A stretch of DNA of 14,900 nucleotides from JBBTCJ01 sp038043285. GTDB lineage: Bacteria > Planctomycetota > Phycisphaerae > UBA1845. Position 1 is the stretch's first letter, and the number at the start of each line of letters is the position of its first letter. Below the pieces are notes generated by a model. It saw nothing but the letters and a program-made list of their open reading frames with translations, was not told where the DNA came from and ran no database searches. Location of the stretch: the NCBI GenBank assembly GCA_038043285.1, contig JBBTCJ010000138.1, forward strand, positions 1 through 14,900. The letters run 5' to 3'. Positions 1 through 6,942 of this stretch are shown here, piece after piece. The position numbers were made by a program, and so were the translations under genes.

Positions 1-229
1 AAGACACCGCTCCATGCTGTCGCGGTTCTGATAAAAGGCCGGGCCACTCCCTCACCTGTCTGCGTGTGGGCACGCACAGGCAGGCGGTCGCGGTACAGAT
101 GAAGAAAAGACACCGCTCCATGCTGTCGCGGTTCTGACAAAAGGCCGGGCCACTCCCTCACGGGCCACTCCCTCACGGCCGCGGTACGGATGAAGGAAAG
201 AAACCGCTCCATGCTGTCGCGGTTCTGAT
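1..229. repeat. Three copies of a short palindromic repeat unit
   Basis: The segment ATGCTGTCGCGGTTCTGA occurs identically at 14-31, 120-137 and 211-228. The shared unit is longer: copies 2 and 3 also share a left part starting at 90 and 181, and copies 1 and 2 share a right part (AAAAGGCCGGGCCACTCCCTCAC) ending at 55 and 161. Within copy 2, GGGCCACTCCCTCAC is duplicated in tandem (147-161 and 162-176). Each unit can fold: ACCGC at 6-10 pairs with GCGGT at 22-26, and in copy 3 AACCGC at 202-207 pairs with GCGGTT at 219-224. Copy 1 is cut by the window edge, so the array may extend to the left. No convincing gene was found here. The block lies downstream of the glycosyltransferase gene and looks like a REP-type intergenic repeat family. 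Confidence 0.8.
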
Positions 230-441
230 CGGCGCCTCACCTGATCGGCGCTGCACCTCTTTTGAGGCTTCGGACGGGTATGAACCGGACCAACAAAGAG
301 GGACCAACAAAGACACGGGAAGCACCTCAGACGACAGCCGCCGGAAGTGTCACGGACCCGCCGTGGCCGGAGGTTTCGCCGGGGAACTCCTAAGCAGCGC
401 GGGTCTCCCAACGACAGCCGACGATCGTCCGTTGGCGGGGA
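225..441. repeat. Gap with small direct duplications, no gene seen
   Basis: CTGATCGGCG occurs at 225-234 and 241-250. GGACCAACAAAGA is duplicated at 287-299 and 301-313. ACGACAGCCG occurs at 331-340 and 411-420. These look like small slippage or recombination duplications next to the palindromic block. Nothing protein-like is visible on either strand, and no clear terminator was found after the glycosyltransferase stop. Confidence 0.55.
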
Positions 442-1488
442 TCATGGTATCTCGCGTTCAATCGCGTCCAGCACCGGATGAATCGAGGCCTTCGGCAACG
501 TGGACATCGAGGCGCGATACCCGTCAAGCCCGTCGATGAACTCGTCCATCGCTCCGCCGGTCAACCGTCGCAGAGCCTTCCCCGCTCCAAGTTTCTCGAC
601 GTGCCGCGCGTTGAGAATCTGTTCATACTGTTGCGCAATCGGAATCAACAGCATCGGCTTCTCAAAATGCAGGCACTCGCACACCAGGCTATGCCCCGCC
701 GATGTCACCACACCCGCACAACCAGCCAAGTCGTCGAGGAACGCGTCCGCCTCGATCGGACGGAACTCCACGTGTTTGCGTCGCCCCTCGATTCCAAAAC
801 CGTAGGCTCGGATCGGCAGGCGGTCGAATTTTTCCAGTTCCTCGCGCATCGCGTCGTTCTCGCCGCCGGCGCCCTTGTAGGCCAACAGAAAACCGCCGTC
901 CCGCGGCTGCTTGGCGTAAACGTGAGGGCGAAGAATCGGATTGACCAGGGTTGTCGGATGGTAACGGATTGGCGCCTGGATGAAGGTGGTGATGAGGTAT
1001 CGCTTCGCGCCGCCGTAATACAGCCGGACGGTCAGGTACGCATTCATGATGTCCCGCCAGAACCCCGGCGGGTGATCGACCTCGCAGTGAGTCAACAGAT
1101 GCTGGTTGTCCAGGCTGACGTACGGAATCCCGAACCGCCGGGCCCAGAAGGCCGCGAACGGTTCAAAGTCGGTAATGACCAGGTCAGGCTCATAGGACCG
1201 CAACAACGACTTGACCGCCTGGTTTGACGGTCCCATTCCCGACCACGCCCGCCGGGCGTTGTGGACCAGGGTTTGCCACGGTTCAACCCTTCCCTGGTTG
1301 TAGACCGTGAACAAACCAAAAATGTGATGCAGGCGATCCGGATAGTGCGGCTCCAGGTACCGGGTCGTCTTGTCGCAAGAAAGGAAGCGAACGTCGTGCC
1401 CACGGGCAAGCAAACCGGCCCCCACGCCGTGCGCCCGCACCGCGTGCCCGTACCCGTCGCCCGAAGCCGCATAGAGGATTCGCGCCAT
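442..1488 (-). CDS. Glycosyltransferase, MJ1255/GT28-like (GT-B fold)
   Basis: This encodes a 348-residue protein resembling MJ1255-type and UDP-glucuronosyltransferase-like glycosyltransferases, which move a sugar from a nucleotide donor, usually onto a lipid or envelope glycan. The N-terminus MARILYAASGDGYGHAVRA (about 1-19) is the first Rossmann strand with the glycine-rich G-x-GYGHAxR loop typical of the acceptor side of GT-B enzymes. The stretch PDLVITDFEPFAAFWARRFGIPYVSLDNQH (101-130) matches the family's D-x-E region. The C-terminal donor-binding part is at about 256-306: GVVTSAGHSLVCECLHFEKPMLLIPIAQQYEQILNA, with the G-H-x-L-x-x-E pattern and Gln/Glu residues after it. There is no signal peptide, so it should act on the cytoplasmic face. 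No strong Shine-Dalgarno is visible, but this ATG begins exactly at the conserved first strand. A 47-codon ORF ends 3 nt upstream and may couple translation. Donor and acceptor cannot be read from the sequence. Confidence 0.88.
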   Translation of the reverse strand: MARILYAASGDGYGHAVRAHGVGAGLLARGHDVRFLSCDKTTRYLEPHYPDRLHHIFGLFTVYNQGRVEPWQTLVHNARRAWSGMGPSNQAVKSLLRSYEPDLVITDFEPFAAFWARRFGIPYVSLDNQHLLTHCEVDHPPGFWRDIMNAYLTVRLYYGGAKRYLITTFIQAPIRYHPTTLVNPILRPHVYAKQPRDGGFLLAYKGAGGENDAMREELEKFDRLPIRAYGFGIEGRRKHVEFRPIEADAFLDDLAGCAGVVTSAGHSLVCECLHFEKPMLLIPIAQQYEQILNARHVEKLGAGKALRRLTGGAMDEFIDGLDGYRASMSTLPKASIHPVLDAIEREIP

Positions 1489-1491
1489 GGA

Positions 1492-1635
1492 TCACAGCAT
1501 CATCGGCGACGGCGCCCAAGACAGGCCGTGCACCCCGTTGCCCAGTGCATCCCCAAAAAACCAAAGGTACGACGTATACACGAACGCCCACGCCCGACGG
1601 CGAATTACCGGCTCCGAAATGGCCATCACGCTCAT
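1492..1635 (-). CDS. Possible 47-residue leader ORF before the glycosyltransferase
   Basis: An ATG at 1635 opens a 47-codon frame that stops 3 nt before the glycosyltransferase ATG. It lies between the predicted transcription start (about 1693) and that gene. The peptide has an aromatic, hydrophobic middle (AWAFVYTSYLWFFGDALG, about 15-32) that could be a weak membrane segment. I recognise no family, and there is no clear Shine-Dalgarno. The tight spacing and position in the leader are the only support, so it could equally be chance. Confidence 0.25.
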   Translation of the reverse strand: MSVMAISEPVIRRRAWAFVYTSYLWFFGDALGNGVHGLSWAPSPMML

Positions 1636-1699
1636 GGCAGGTTCCAAGTTTGAGGTTCAGGCAGGGGCTCTTCCCGCGCTGTGGTAGGCTTGGGGCAGA

Positions 1700-1727
1700 A
1701 TTATAGCGTTGAACCGTGCCGCCACAA
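1700..1727 (-). promoter_or_regulatory. Sigma70-like promoter for the glycosyltransferase gene
   Basis: On the minus strand a perfect TATAAT (1705-1700) lies 16 nt downstream of TTGTGG (1727-1722), which matches the first three bases of the -35 consensus. Transcription would start near 1693, giving a leader of about 200 nt before the glycosyltransferase ATG. A perfect -10 box in GC-rich DNA, correctly oriented and placed, is good but not decisive evidence. Confidence 0.5.
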
Positions 1728-1919
1728 CCGCCAAGCGTCCCATAATCGTTGAGACCCATAGTGAAGGACCGCCGCGCGTGCGAGCAACCGCGGGCGCTCA
1801 GGCCACGCCGCAAGGCCCTCCCGTGCTTCGGGAGAACCCCGGGCGGTCGACCCCGAGGCGCGGACCGTGGGCTTGGGCCAGGAACACTTGCATCGTTCGA
1901 TCCCGCTGTTGAGGGGTCA
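1728..1919. other. Spacer after the half-length uvrA, weak hairpin
   Basis: This stretch lies directly downstream of the uvrA stop, where the second half of UvrA would be expected. Reading all minus-strand frames I saw no Walker A, signature motif or other remnant of that half. CTCCCG (1818-1823) and CGGGAG (1829-1834) form a 6-bp stem with a TGCTT loop. It has no T-tract on either side, so it is at best a weak terminator candidate for uvrA. Confidence 0.4.
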
Positions 1920-4139
1920 TCAGGCTTCGACCTCGCGGCGAGTCCGGCGGCGGGCAGGGGCCGGCGTACGCTGAACGCTCACGCCCTTCTCCACGGACGC
2001 AGCCCGCCGCGCGTCGGGTGTGTTCGTCTTGCGTACCACCGGTCGACGATGCACGGGGACTTCGATTCGTTGAACGCCGCGAAGGAACTGTCCGGTCATC
2101 GACCTTTCCGACTCCGCGATGGCCTTCACGCCTCCCTGAGCGACGACTTCGCCGCCGCGGACCCCCGGACCCGGACCGAAGTCGATGATCTCGTCGGCCG
2201 TCCGCATGGTCTGCTCGTCGTGCTCGACAACGATGACGGTGTTGCCCAGATCTCGCAGCCGGCAGAGCGAATCAAGGAGCTTACGGTTGTCCCGGGGGTG
2301 CAGTCCGATGCTCGGTTCATCGAGGATGTAAAGGACACCGACGAGTCCCGCTCCAATCTGGCTGGCCAGGCGAATTCGCTGCGACTCTCCTCCCGACAAC
2401 GTCGGCGCGGTTCGATCCAGCGACAGGTACTCCAACCCCACGTCGCAGAGGAAGGTCAGCCGCCCGCGAATCTCCTTCAGCACGTCCCGCGCGATCAACT
2501 GCTCCGTCGCCGTCAGTTCAAGGCTTCCGAAGAACCCACGGGCGGCGGTCACCGACAGGGCGCAGACGCCGTCGATGTTTCGGCCGCCGACGCGAACGGA
2601 GAGCGCCTGGGCGTTGAGCCGAGCGCCTCCGCAGGTCGGACAGACCGACTTCCGCATGAACTTCTCGTAATACTCGCGGACGAAATCGGAGTTGGCTTTG
2701 CGATACTTCTCGCGCAGATCGGCGAGCACGCCGCCGAACTTCCCACCATGCCGCCGCGTCCCGGCCCGCGACCGCCATTCAAAGGCGACGTGCTCCTCTC
2801 CGAGACCGTGGAGCAGGGCGTCGCGGGCGCATGGGGGCAGTTCCCCCCACGGTTGCTCGATGTCGAAGCCGACCTTCTTGGCCAGGCCGCGATAAATGTG
2901 CCGTCGCCACCGTCCCATTCGCCCCCAAAAGCGCATCGGATCGACGGCGTACTTGAAGAATGACTTTGTCGGATCGGGAACCAGCAGCTCGGGGTCGAAG
3001 TCGAAGGTCATGCCCATACCGTCGCAAGTGAGGCACATTCCCTGGGGCGAATTGAAGCTGAACAACTGCGGCGATGGTGGCTCAAAACTGAGGTCGCACT
3101 TTGGACAAGCATAGTGAGACGAAAGAAGAAGCTCCGTTCGCGGAACCACCGGCGTCCGCACGCGCAAGTCGGCCGATCGGCGCGAACCTCTCTCGCCGGA
3201 GGGGAGGAGGAGCGAGGACTCCTGTTCGTGGTTGATAGGCATCGTTGAGGAGGCGCGTACTTCGATCGCGTGCTGAAACCCCCTCGCCCCGCCCTCTCCC
3301 CCTGAGGAGGAGAGAGGTTTGGCGCTGCGCGCTTCGTCGTTTTCACCGACCGGCTGTACGATCAGCGTTCCGTCACCGAGTTTGAGGGCATTCTCCACCG
3401 CCTCGGCAAGCCGCGATCGTGCCGCGGGAGAAACGGTCAGCCGATCCACAACGATCTCGATGCGGTGTCGAAGGTTCTTGACCAGTTCCGGCGGGTTGGA
3501 AAGCTCGATCAGGCTGCCGTCGACCCGCGCGCGAACGTAGCCCCGGCGCATCATTTCCGCGAAGAGATCGCGGTATTCACCCTTCTGCCCCCGGACGACG
3601 GGGGCGAGAACCATGGCCTTCGTCCCGGGCGGAACTTCCAGGATTCGAGCAAGGATCTGCTCCCGCGATTGGGCCGAGATGGCGTCGCCGCATTGGGGGC
3701 AGTGCTGACGCCCTACCCGGGCGAAGAGCACGCGGAGGTAGTCGTGAATCTGGGTGATGGTTCCGACGGTGCTTCGCGGGTTCCATCCGCTCGACTTCTG
3801 CTGGATCGAAATCGCGGGGCTTAGCCCCGTGATGTGATCCACGTCGGGCTTGGCCAGTTGGCCGAGAAACTGGCGGGCGTAGGAGCTTAGTGATTCGAGG
3901 TAGCGCCGCTGCCCCTCGGCAAAAAGGGTGTCAAAGGCAAGGCTGCTCTTCCCGCTTCCTGAAACGCCTGTGAAGCAGACAAGCTTACCGCGGGGAACCG
4001 ACAGCGACACGTTCTTGAGGTTGTGTGTGCGGGCGCCTTTGATGGTGATGGTGGTCGCTTCCACGGATCGTGTTTTCGGCGGAGCCGCCCTCCGTTGGAG
4101 CGAGTCGGCGCGCACCGGGCCGGGCGCGCAGCACGACAT
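1920..4139 (-). CDS. uvrA: UvrA, N-terminal ABC half only (excinuclease ABC subunit A)
   Basis: UvrA finds bulky DNA lesions in nucleotide excision repair and loads UvrB. This 739-residue product has the whole first half of UvrA. It shows Walker A GVSGSGKS at 58-65, then RRYLESLSSYARQFLGQL (78-95). The Cys pair HCPQCG (146-151) is followed by the UvrB-binding region. A zinc module follows (CPKC at 345-348, CLTC at 369-372), then CPTCGGARLN (500-509). The ABC signature LSGGESQRIRLASQIG is at 581-596, Walker B LYILDEPSIGLH at 603-614, and the H-loop VEHD at 638-641. Usual UvrA is about 940 residues with two ABC modules. Here the protein stops just after the inter-module linker (TGQFLRG..IEVPVHRR), ending in a basic Arg-rich tail. 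About 60-70 extra residues (about 265-335) carry an embedded repeat pair. The start is uncertain: a GTG at 4064 (residue 26) directly precedes the conserved EATTITIKGARTHNLKNV, and neither start has a clear Shine-Dalgarno. It may be a split gene, a specialised paralogue or a decaying copy. Confidence 0.88.
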   Translation of the reverse strand: MSCCAPGPVRADSLQRRAAPPKTRSVEATTITIKGARTHNLKNVSLSVPRGKLVCFTGVSGSGKSSLAFDTLFAEGQRRYLESLSSYARQFLGQLAKPDVDHITGLSPAISIQQKSSGWNPRSTVGTITQIHDYLRVLFARVGRQHCPQCGDAISAQSREQILARILEVPPGTKAMVLAPVVRGQKGEYRDLFAEMMRRGYVRARVDGSLIELSNPPELVKNLRHRIEIVVDRLTVSPAARSRLAEAVENALKLGDGTLIVQPVGENDEARSAKPLSSSGGEGGARGFQHAIEVRASSTMPINHEQESSLLLPSGERGSRRSADLRVRTPVVPRTELLLSSHYACPKCDLSFEPPSPQLFSFNSPQGMCLTCDGMGMTFDFDPELLVPDPTKSFFKYAVDPMRFWGRMGRWRRHIYRGLAKKVGFDIEQPWGELPPCARDALLHGLGEEHVAFEWRSRAGTRRHGGKFGGVLADLREKYRKANSDFVREYYEKFMRKSVCPTCGGARLNAQALSVRVGGRNIDGVCALSVTAARGFFGSLELTATEQLIARDVLKEIRGRLTFLCDVGLEYLSLDRTAPTLSGGESQRIRLASQIGAGLVGVLYILDEPSIGLHPRDNRKLLDSLCRLRDLGNTVIVVEHDEQTMRTADEIIDFGPGPGVRGGEVVAQGGVKAIAESERSMTGQFLRGVQRIEVPVHRRPVVRKTNTPDARRAASVEKGVSVQRTPAPARRRTRREVEA
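3185..3319. repeat. Inverted pair of REP-like palindromes inside uvrA
   Basis: AACCTCTCTC at 3185-3194 is repeated exactly in inverted orientation at 3310-3319. The similarity continues inward for about 30 bases on each side (AGGGG, GAGG and GCGAGG blocks), so two copies of one palindromic element face each other around about 70 nt. Each copy is itself an imperfect hairpin of CCTCTC/GAGAGG type. The reading frame of uvrA stays open through both, encoding residues 274-319 (including KPLSSSGGEGG and LLPSGERGSR), a low-complexity segment that UvrA proteins normally lack. This is the pattern of a REPIN-type element accommodated in a coding sequence. Confidence 0.65.
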
Positions 4140-4375
4140 CGCCGTTTTCTAATCAGAGCCGGGAGCAAATGCTCGTAGACCCGGTCAGGAATGTCACCGG
4201 GCTTGCCCGGCGTTCCGCTCTGCATCGCGGCTTCGCGCATTCCCGGCGCGTTCAGCGATGCGCGCGTGCAAGTAGCGAGTCTTGCCCCGGTCGCTACCCG
4301 CCGACGGTGCGAGCGCGGTCGGTCATCGCACTATGGGTTTCGACCAGGACACGCCTAGCCGCAGCCCTTCTTGCT
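4140..4375. other. Spacer upstream of uvrA with two hairpins
   Basis: CCGGG (4197-4201) pairs with CCCGG (4206-4210) around CTTG. GTAGCGA (4272-4278) pairs with TCGCTAC (4291-4297) around 12 nt. The second lies about 80 nt past the stop of the small membrane protein on the minus strand and could help end its transcript, but no T-tract follows. No clear promoter for uvrA was found. The frame running on the minus strand from 4240 into uvrA (MREAAMQSGTPGKPG...) becomes an arginine-rich out-of-frame shadow once it overlaps uvrA. Confidence 0.35.
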
Positions 4376-4456
4376 TCACCCGCCGCCGAAGCGACGCACC
4401 ATCAGGAAGATGGTCACCGCCGCCGCCAGTCCGATGAGAATCTCTTGCCACCCCAT
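4376..4456 (-). CDS. 26-residue single-pass membrane protein, FeoB-associated Cys-rich-like, tail cut by TGA
   Basis: The product MGWQEILIGLAAAVTIFLMVRRFGGG has a short polar start, one hydrophobic helix (about 6-20) and a basic RR stop-transfer. This architecture, including the W-Q near the start, resembles the small FeoB-associated Cys-rich membrane proteins (PF12669 type), whose tails end in Gly/Cys-rich sequence and are thought to assist iron uptake. The start is well supported: AGGGAG sits 7 nt upstream of this ATG. A longer frame opening at 4561 would add 35 residues of Arg/Ser-rich sequence that looks non-coding. After the TGA (4378-4376) the same frame continues SKKGCG and ends at TAG (4357-4355). 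That extension supplies the kind of Cys tail the family expects, so TGA may be a mutation, a selenocysteine codon or an error. No feoA or feoB is in the window. Confidence 0.6.
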   Translation of the reverse strand: MGWQEILIGLAAAVTIFLMVRRFGGG

Positions 4457-4563
4457 CGATGAACTCCCTATCGCCTCATCGTCGCGGTCACGGCGAGCCG
4501 ACGACCCTTCGCGCCGCGGTCGTTCACGTCCATTCGACTTTCCGCATTCACCATTCTTCACTC

Positions 4564-4621
4564 GCCGGTCATCATAGTCCGATAGAAACCGACCGGCAAA
4601 CAGTGGCTTCGTTCGCCGGTC
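4564..4621. promoter_or_regulatory. Iterated GCCGGTC motif in divergent spacer
   Basis: GCCGGTC occurs at 4564-4570, inverted as GACCGGC at 4591-4597, and again at 4615-4621. The outer two copies share TCGCCGGTC. The motif lies between the small membrane protein gene (leftward) and the HerA gene (rightward), where an operator would be expected. The 7-bp core is GC-rich and could arise by chance. No convincing -35/-10 pair was seen here. Confidence 0.25.
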
Positions 4622-4718
4622 GATGCACAGTCAACCCGCTGCGTCGGATCGTACGATAACCCTACCGACCCCCGCGGATTCCCCGCGGCAGGCGTCATCA
4701 ACCACGAGGCAGGACCGC

Positions 4719-6773
4719 ATGAATCCGCTCAAAATCGGCAACGTCGTACGCGTGGACGCCAACCGCGTCCAGGTCGTCCTCACGGTCAAGAATCTCAACC
4801 TGGAGCACGACGGCCAGACGTTCCGCGTCGGACAGCTCGGAACCTACGTCACCGTCCCCATGGACAGCCGGACGCTGGTCGGATTCGTGATGGCCGCCGG
4901 GCGTCAGGAGGTCACGGTGGTCGACGTCGAGCCTCAATTGATGATTGACGTTCAACTGCTGGGCGAAATCCACGCGGGACGGTTCATTCGCGGAGTCAAC
5001 GCCTATCCGATCATCGGCGACGACGTGTGGGTCGCCAGCGGCAAGGACTTCGACGCTATATTCGGCAGCTTCGACCAACTACTCGCCGGCTCCAAGCACC
5101 CGCAGAGCTTCACCCTCGGCAAGTTCGCCCTGAATCCCGAATACAGCGTCAAGATCCTCGGCACGGAGCTGCTGGCCAAGCACGTCTCCCTCCTGGGAAA
5201 CAGCGGCAGCGGAAAGAGCTGCACGACCACGAAAATCCTCCAGGAGATCATGGACCTCAACCAGGCGCAGGTGGTGCTCTTCGACATGCACGGAGAATAC
5301 CGCACCGCGTTCTCCGACGAGGAGGGACAACTGAACGCCAACGTCACCTACCTCGGCGTTGACGATCTCGTATTGCCCTATTGGCTACTGAAATACGAGG
5401 AAATCGAAGCTCTCTTCCTCGACCGTTCGAACCCCATGCACGTCAGCACGCAAATCTCGTTCCTGCGGTCCGCGCTGATGGAGTTCAAGGAGGACGCCGC
5501 CGAGGAACTGGGCCTGAGCGCGGCGCTGACCCTGGACACGCCGATCTACTTCTCCCTGCAACGGCTGAAGACCTACGCGGAGAATCTCAACGACGCCCGT
5601 TATGTCCTCAATGACGACCACCTCGCCTTCAGCCAACTTTCGTTGCGTTCGCTGGCGGTCGACGAGCAGCAGAAGCTCATGCGCCAACAGCGTTGCCAGT
5701 TCAACCGCGGCAATCCACAGGGGGAAACCCCGCACCCCCTCTACCACGGCAAGCTGATCGGCCTGATTGATCAGATCGACACCAAGTTCAACGACCGCCG
5801 CTACGAGTTTCTGCTGAAGCCTCTGGAACACGGCCTGAAGTCACGTTACTTCCGCGATCAGATCGCCAACCTCGGCGGCTCCCAGCAGGCGTCCGGTCTG
5901 ATGAACCACCTGATCAAGCTCCTCACCGGGCGGGTCGAACCGCGAAGCAATCTGACCATCATCGACCTCTCGGGCATTCCGTTCGAAATCGTTGATATCG
6001 CCGTCGCGGTCCTGACGCGGCTGATGTTCGACCTGAACTTCTGGACCCCGACCGCGCAACGGCATCCCACCCTGCTGGTCTTCGAGGAAGCGCACAACTA
6101 CATCCCCCGCGTCGCCCAGGAAAAGTCCTTCGCCAAGACCGCCGTGGAACGGGTGGCCAAGGAAGGGCGAAAGTACGGCGTCAGCGCCATGGTCATTTCG
6201 CAGCGACCATCGGAACTTTCCGAAACCGTGCTCGCGCAATGCAACAGTTTTGTGGTCATGCGCCTCAGCAACCCCGAAGACCAAAAGTACGTCGCCAAGG
6301 TCGTCGGCGACCATTTTGCCGGCGTCATCGGCATGTTGCCGGTGTTGCGCCCGGGCGAGGCGTTCGTCATCGGCGACAGCGTCCTGATGCCCATGCGGAC
6401 CCTCGTGGAGATGCCGTCGCCACCGCCGCGAAGCAGCAACCTCGACTTCTTCAAACTGTGGGCCGCCCCCGCCACCAACAACGACCTCGACGAGGTCATC
6501 AACCACTGGCGAAGGCAAGATCGCAAGCTGCTCGACTCCGACTGGCTGGCCCAGGACACGCGCGCCAACGACGCAGCCTCAAAAACCGCCGCAACGCCCG
6601 CCGGAACACCCCCCCACGCGGGACCGCAGCAACCTGCAAAACCAGGGGCCGCCCCGCAGCGTTCTCCCGTTCCTCCGCGTGGACCGGCGCCTTCGATCAG
6701 TTGGCCCAAGGCGCCGAGCCGACCGGCAGCCGCCTCGCGCACCGGCGCCCAACCGCCGGGCCTGGGACGGTAG
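4719..6773 (+). CDS. herA: HerA-like hexameric ATPase (DNA translocase/helicase)
   Basis: This 684-residue protein belongs to the HerA/FtsK-type AAA+ ATPases that pump double-stranded DNA as a hexamer, in archaea and some bacteria with the nuclease NurA during end resection. The N-terminus (about 1-110) is a beta-rich HAS-barrel domain (IGNVVRVDANRVQVVL). Walker A GNSGSGKS is at 160-167. FDMHGEYR (188-195) is the characteristic post-Walker A strand. The middle region is helical. Walker B LLVFEEAHNYIP is at 452-463 with the catalytic Glu pair. ERVAKEGRKYG (477-487) carries the likely arginine finger, and SQRPSEL (494-500) is sensor-like. The last about 63 residues are a Pro/Ala-rich, probably disordered tail. 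I chose the ATG at 4719 because AGGA lies 4 nt before it and the fold starts at once; the frame is open from an ATG at 4623, which would add 32 non-conserved residues. No nurA or SIR2 partner is adjacent. Confidence 0.85.
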   Translation: MNPLKIGNVVRVDANRVQVVLTVKNLNLEHDGQTFRVGQLGTYVTVPMDSRTLVGFVMAAGRQEVTVVDVEPQLMIDVQLLGEIHAGRFIRGVNAYPIIGDDVWVASGKDFDAIFGSFDQLLAGSKHPQSFTLGKFALNPEYSVKILGTELLAKHVSLLGNSGSGKSCTTTKILQEIMDLNQAQVVLFDMHGEYRTAFSDEEGQLNANVTYLGVDDLVLPYWLLKYEEIEALFLDRSNPMHVSTQISFLRSALMEFKEDAAEELGLSAALTLDTPIYFSLQRLKTYAENLNDARYVLNDDHLAFSQLSLRSLAVDEQQKLMRQQRCQFNRGNPQGETPHPLYHGKLIGLIDQIDTKFNDRRYEFLLKPLEHGLKSRYFRDQIANLGGSQQASGLMNHLIKLLTGRVEPRSNLTIIDLSGIPFEIVDIAVAVLTRLMFDLNFWTPTAQRHPTLLVFEEAHNYIPRVAQEKSFAKTAVERVAKEGRKYGVSAMVISQRPSELSETVLAQCNSFVVMRLSNPEDQKYVAKVVGDHFAGVIGMLPVLRPGEAFVIGDSVLMPMRTLVEMPSPPPRSSNLDFFKLWAAPATNNDLDEVINHWRRQDRKLLDSDWLAQDTRANDAASKTAATPAGTPPHAGPQQPAKPGAAPQRSPVPPRGPAPSISWPKAPSRPAAASRTGAQPPGLGR

Positions 6774-6942
6774 CTTCGTCCGGAAATGGCTCGCCACGCG
6801 TACCGCGCGAGGCCCCGTGAGAATTTGCCTCGCCGGACCGTCCGGCGGACCAGCTCCACTTTCCACGTCCGATCGTTCCACTTAGCATCGTCGTCGCCAG
6901 AGCGAACGGATTCCTGACGGCCGGAGCAGACGAGGTGCAGAC
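6774..6942. other. Spacer between herA and the peptidase gene, perfect hairpin
   Basis: CGCCGGA (6831-6837) and TCCGGCG (6841-6847) form a perfect 7-bp stem with a 3-nt loop about 60 nt past the HerA stop. No T-run follows, so it is not a standard intrinsic terminator, though it could mark the transcript end. No clear promoter was found for the downstream gene, so read-through from herA is possible. Confidence 0.3.

Noticed and set aside
1..440. CRISPR array
   Set aside because: The repeats are unequal in length, spacers differ in size and are themselves related, and no cas genes are present.
1749..2963. Long open frame on the plus strand, about 400 codons
   Set aside because: It lies antisense to uvrA, shows no recognisable motif and has the composition of a reverse-frame shadow in GC-rich DNA.
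3887..4240. Minus-strand frame beginning MREAAMQSGTPGKPG upstream of uvrA
   Set aside because: Its first part looks mildly protein-like, but it then runs out of frame through the uvrA Walker A region, and I could match it to nothing.
4310..4380. Possible tRNA T-arm (GGTCGAAACC on the minus strand)
   Set aside because: The loop lacks the second T of the consensus, and no acceptor, D or anticodon stems could be built around it.
5841..6518. Minus-strand open frame opposite herA
   Set aside because: It is antisense to the Walker B region of HerA, with His/Asp-rich sequence of shadow type and no ribosome site.
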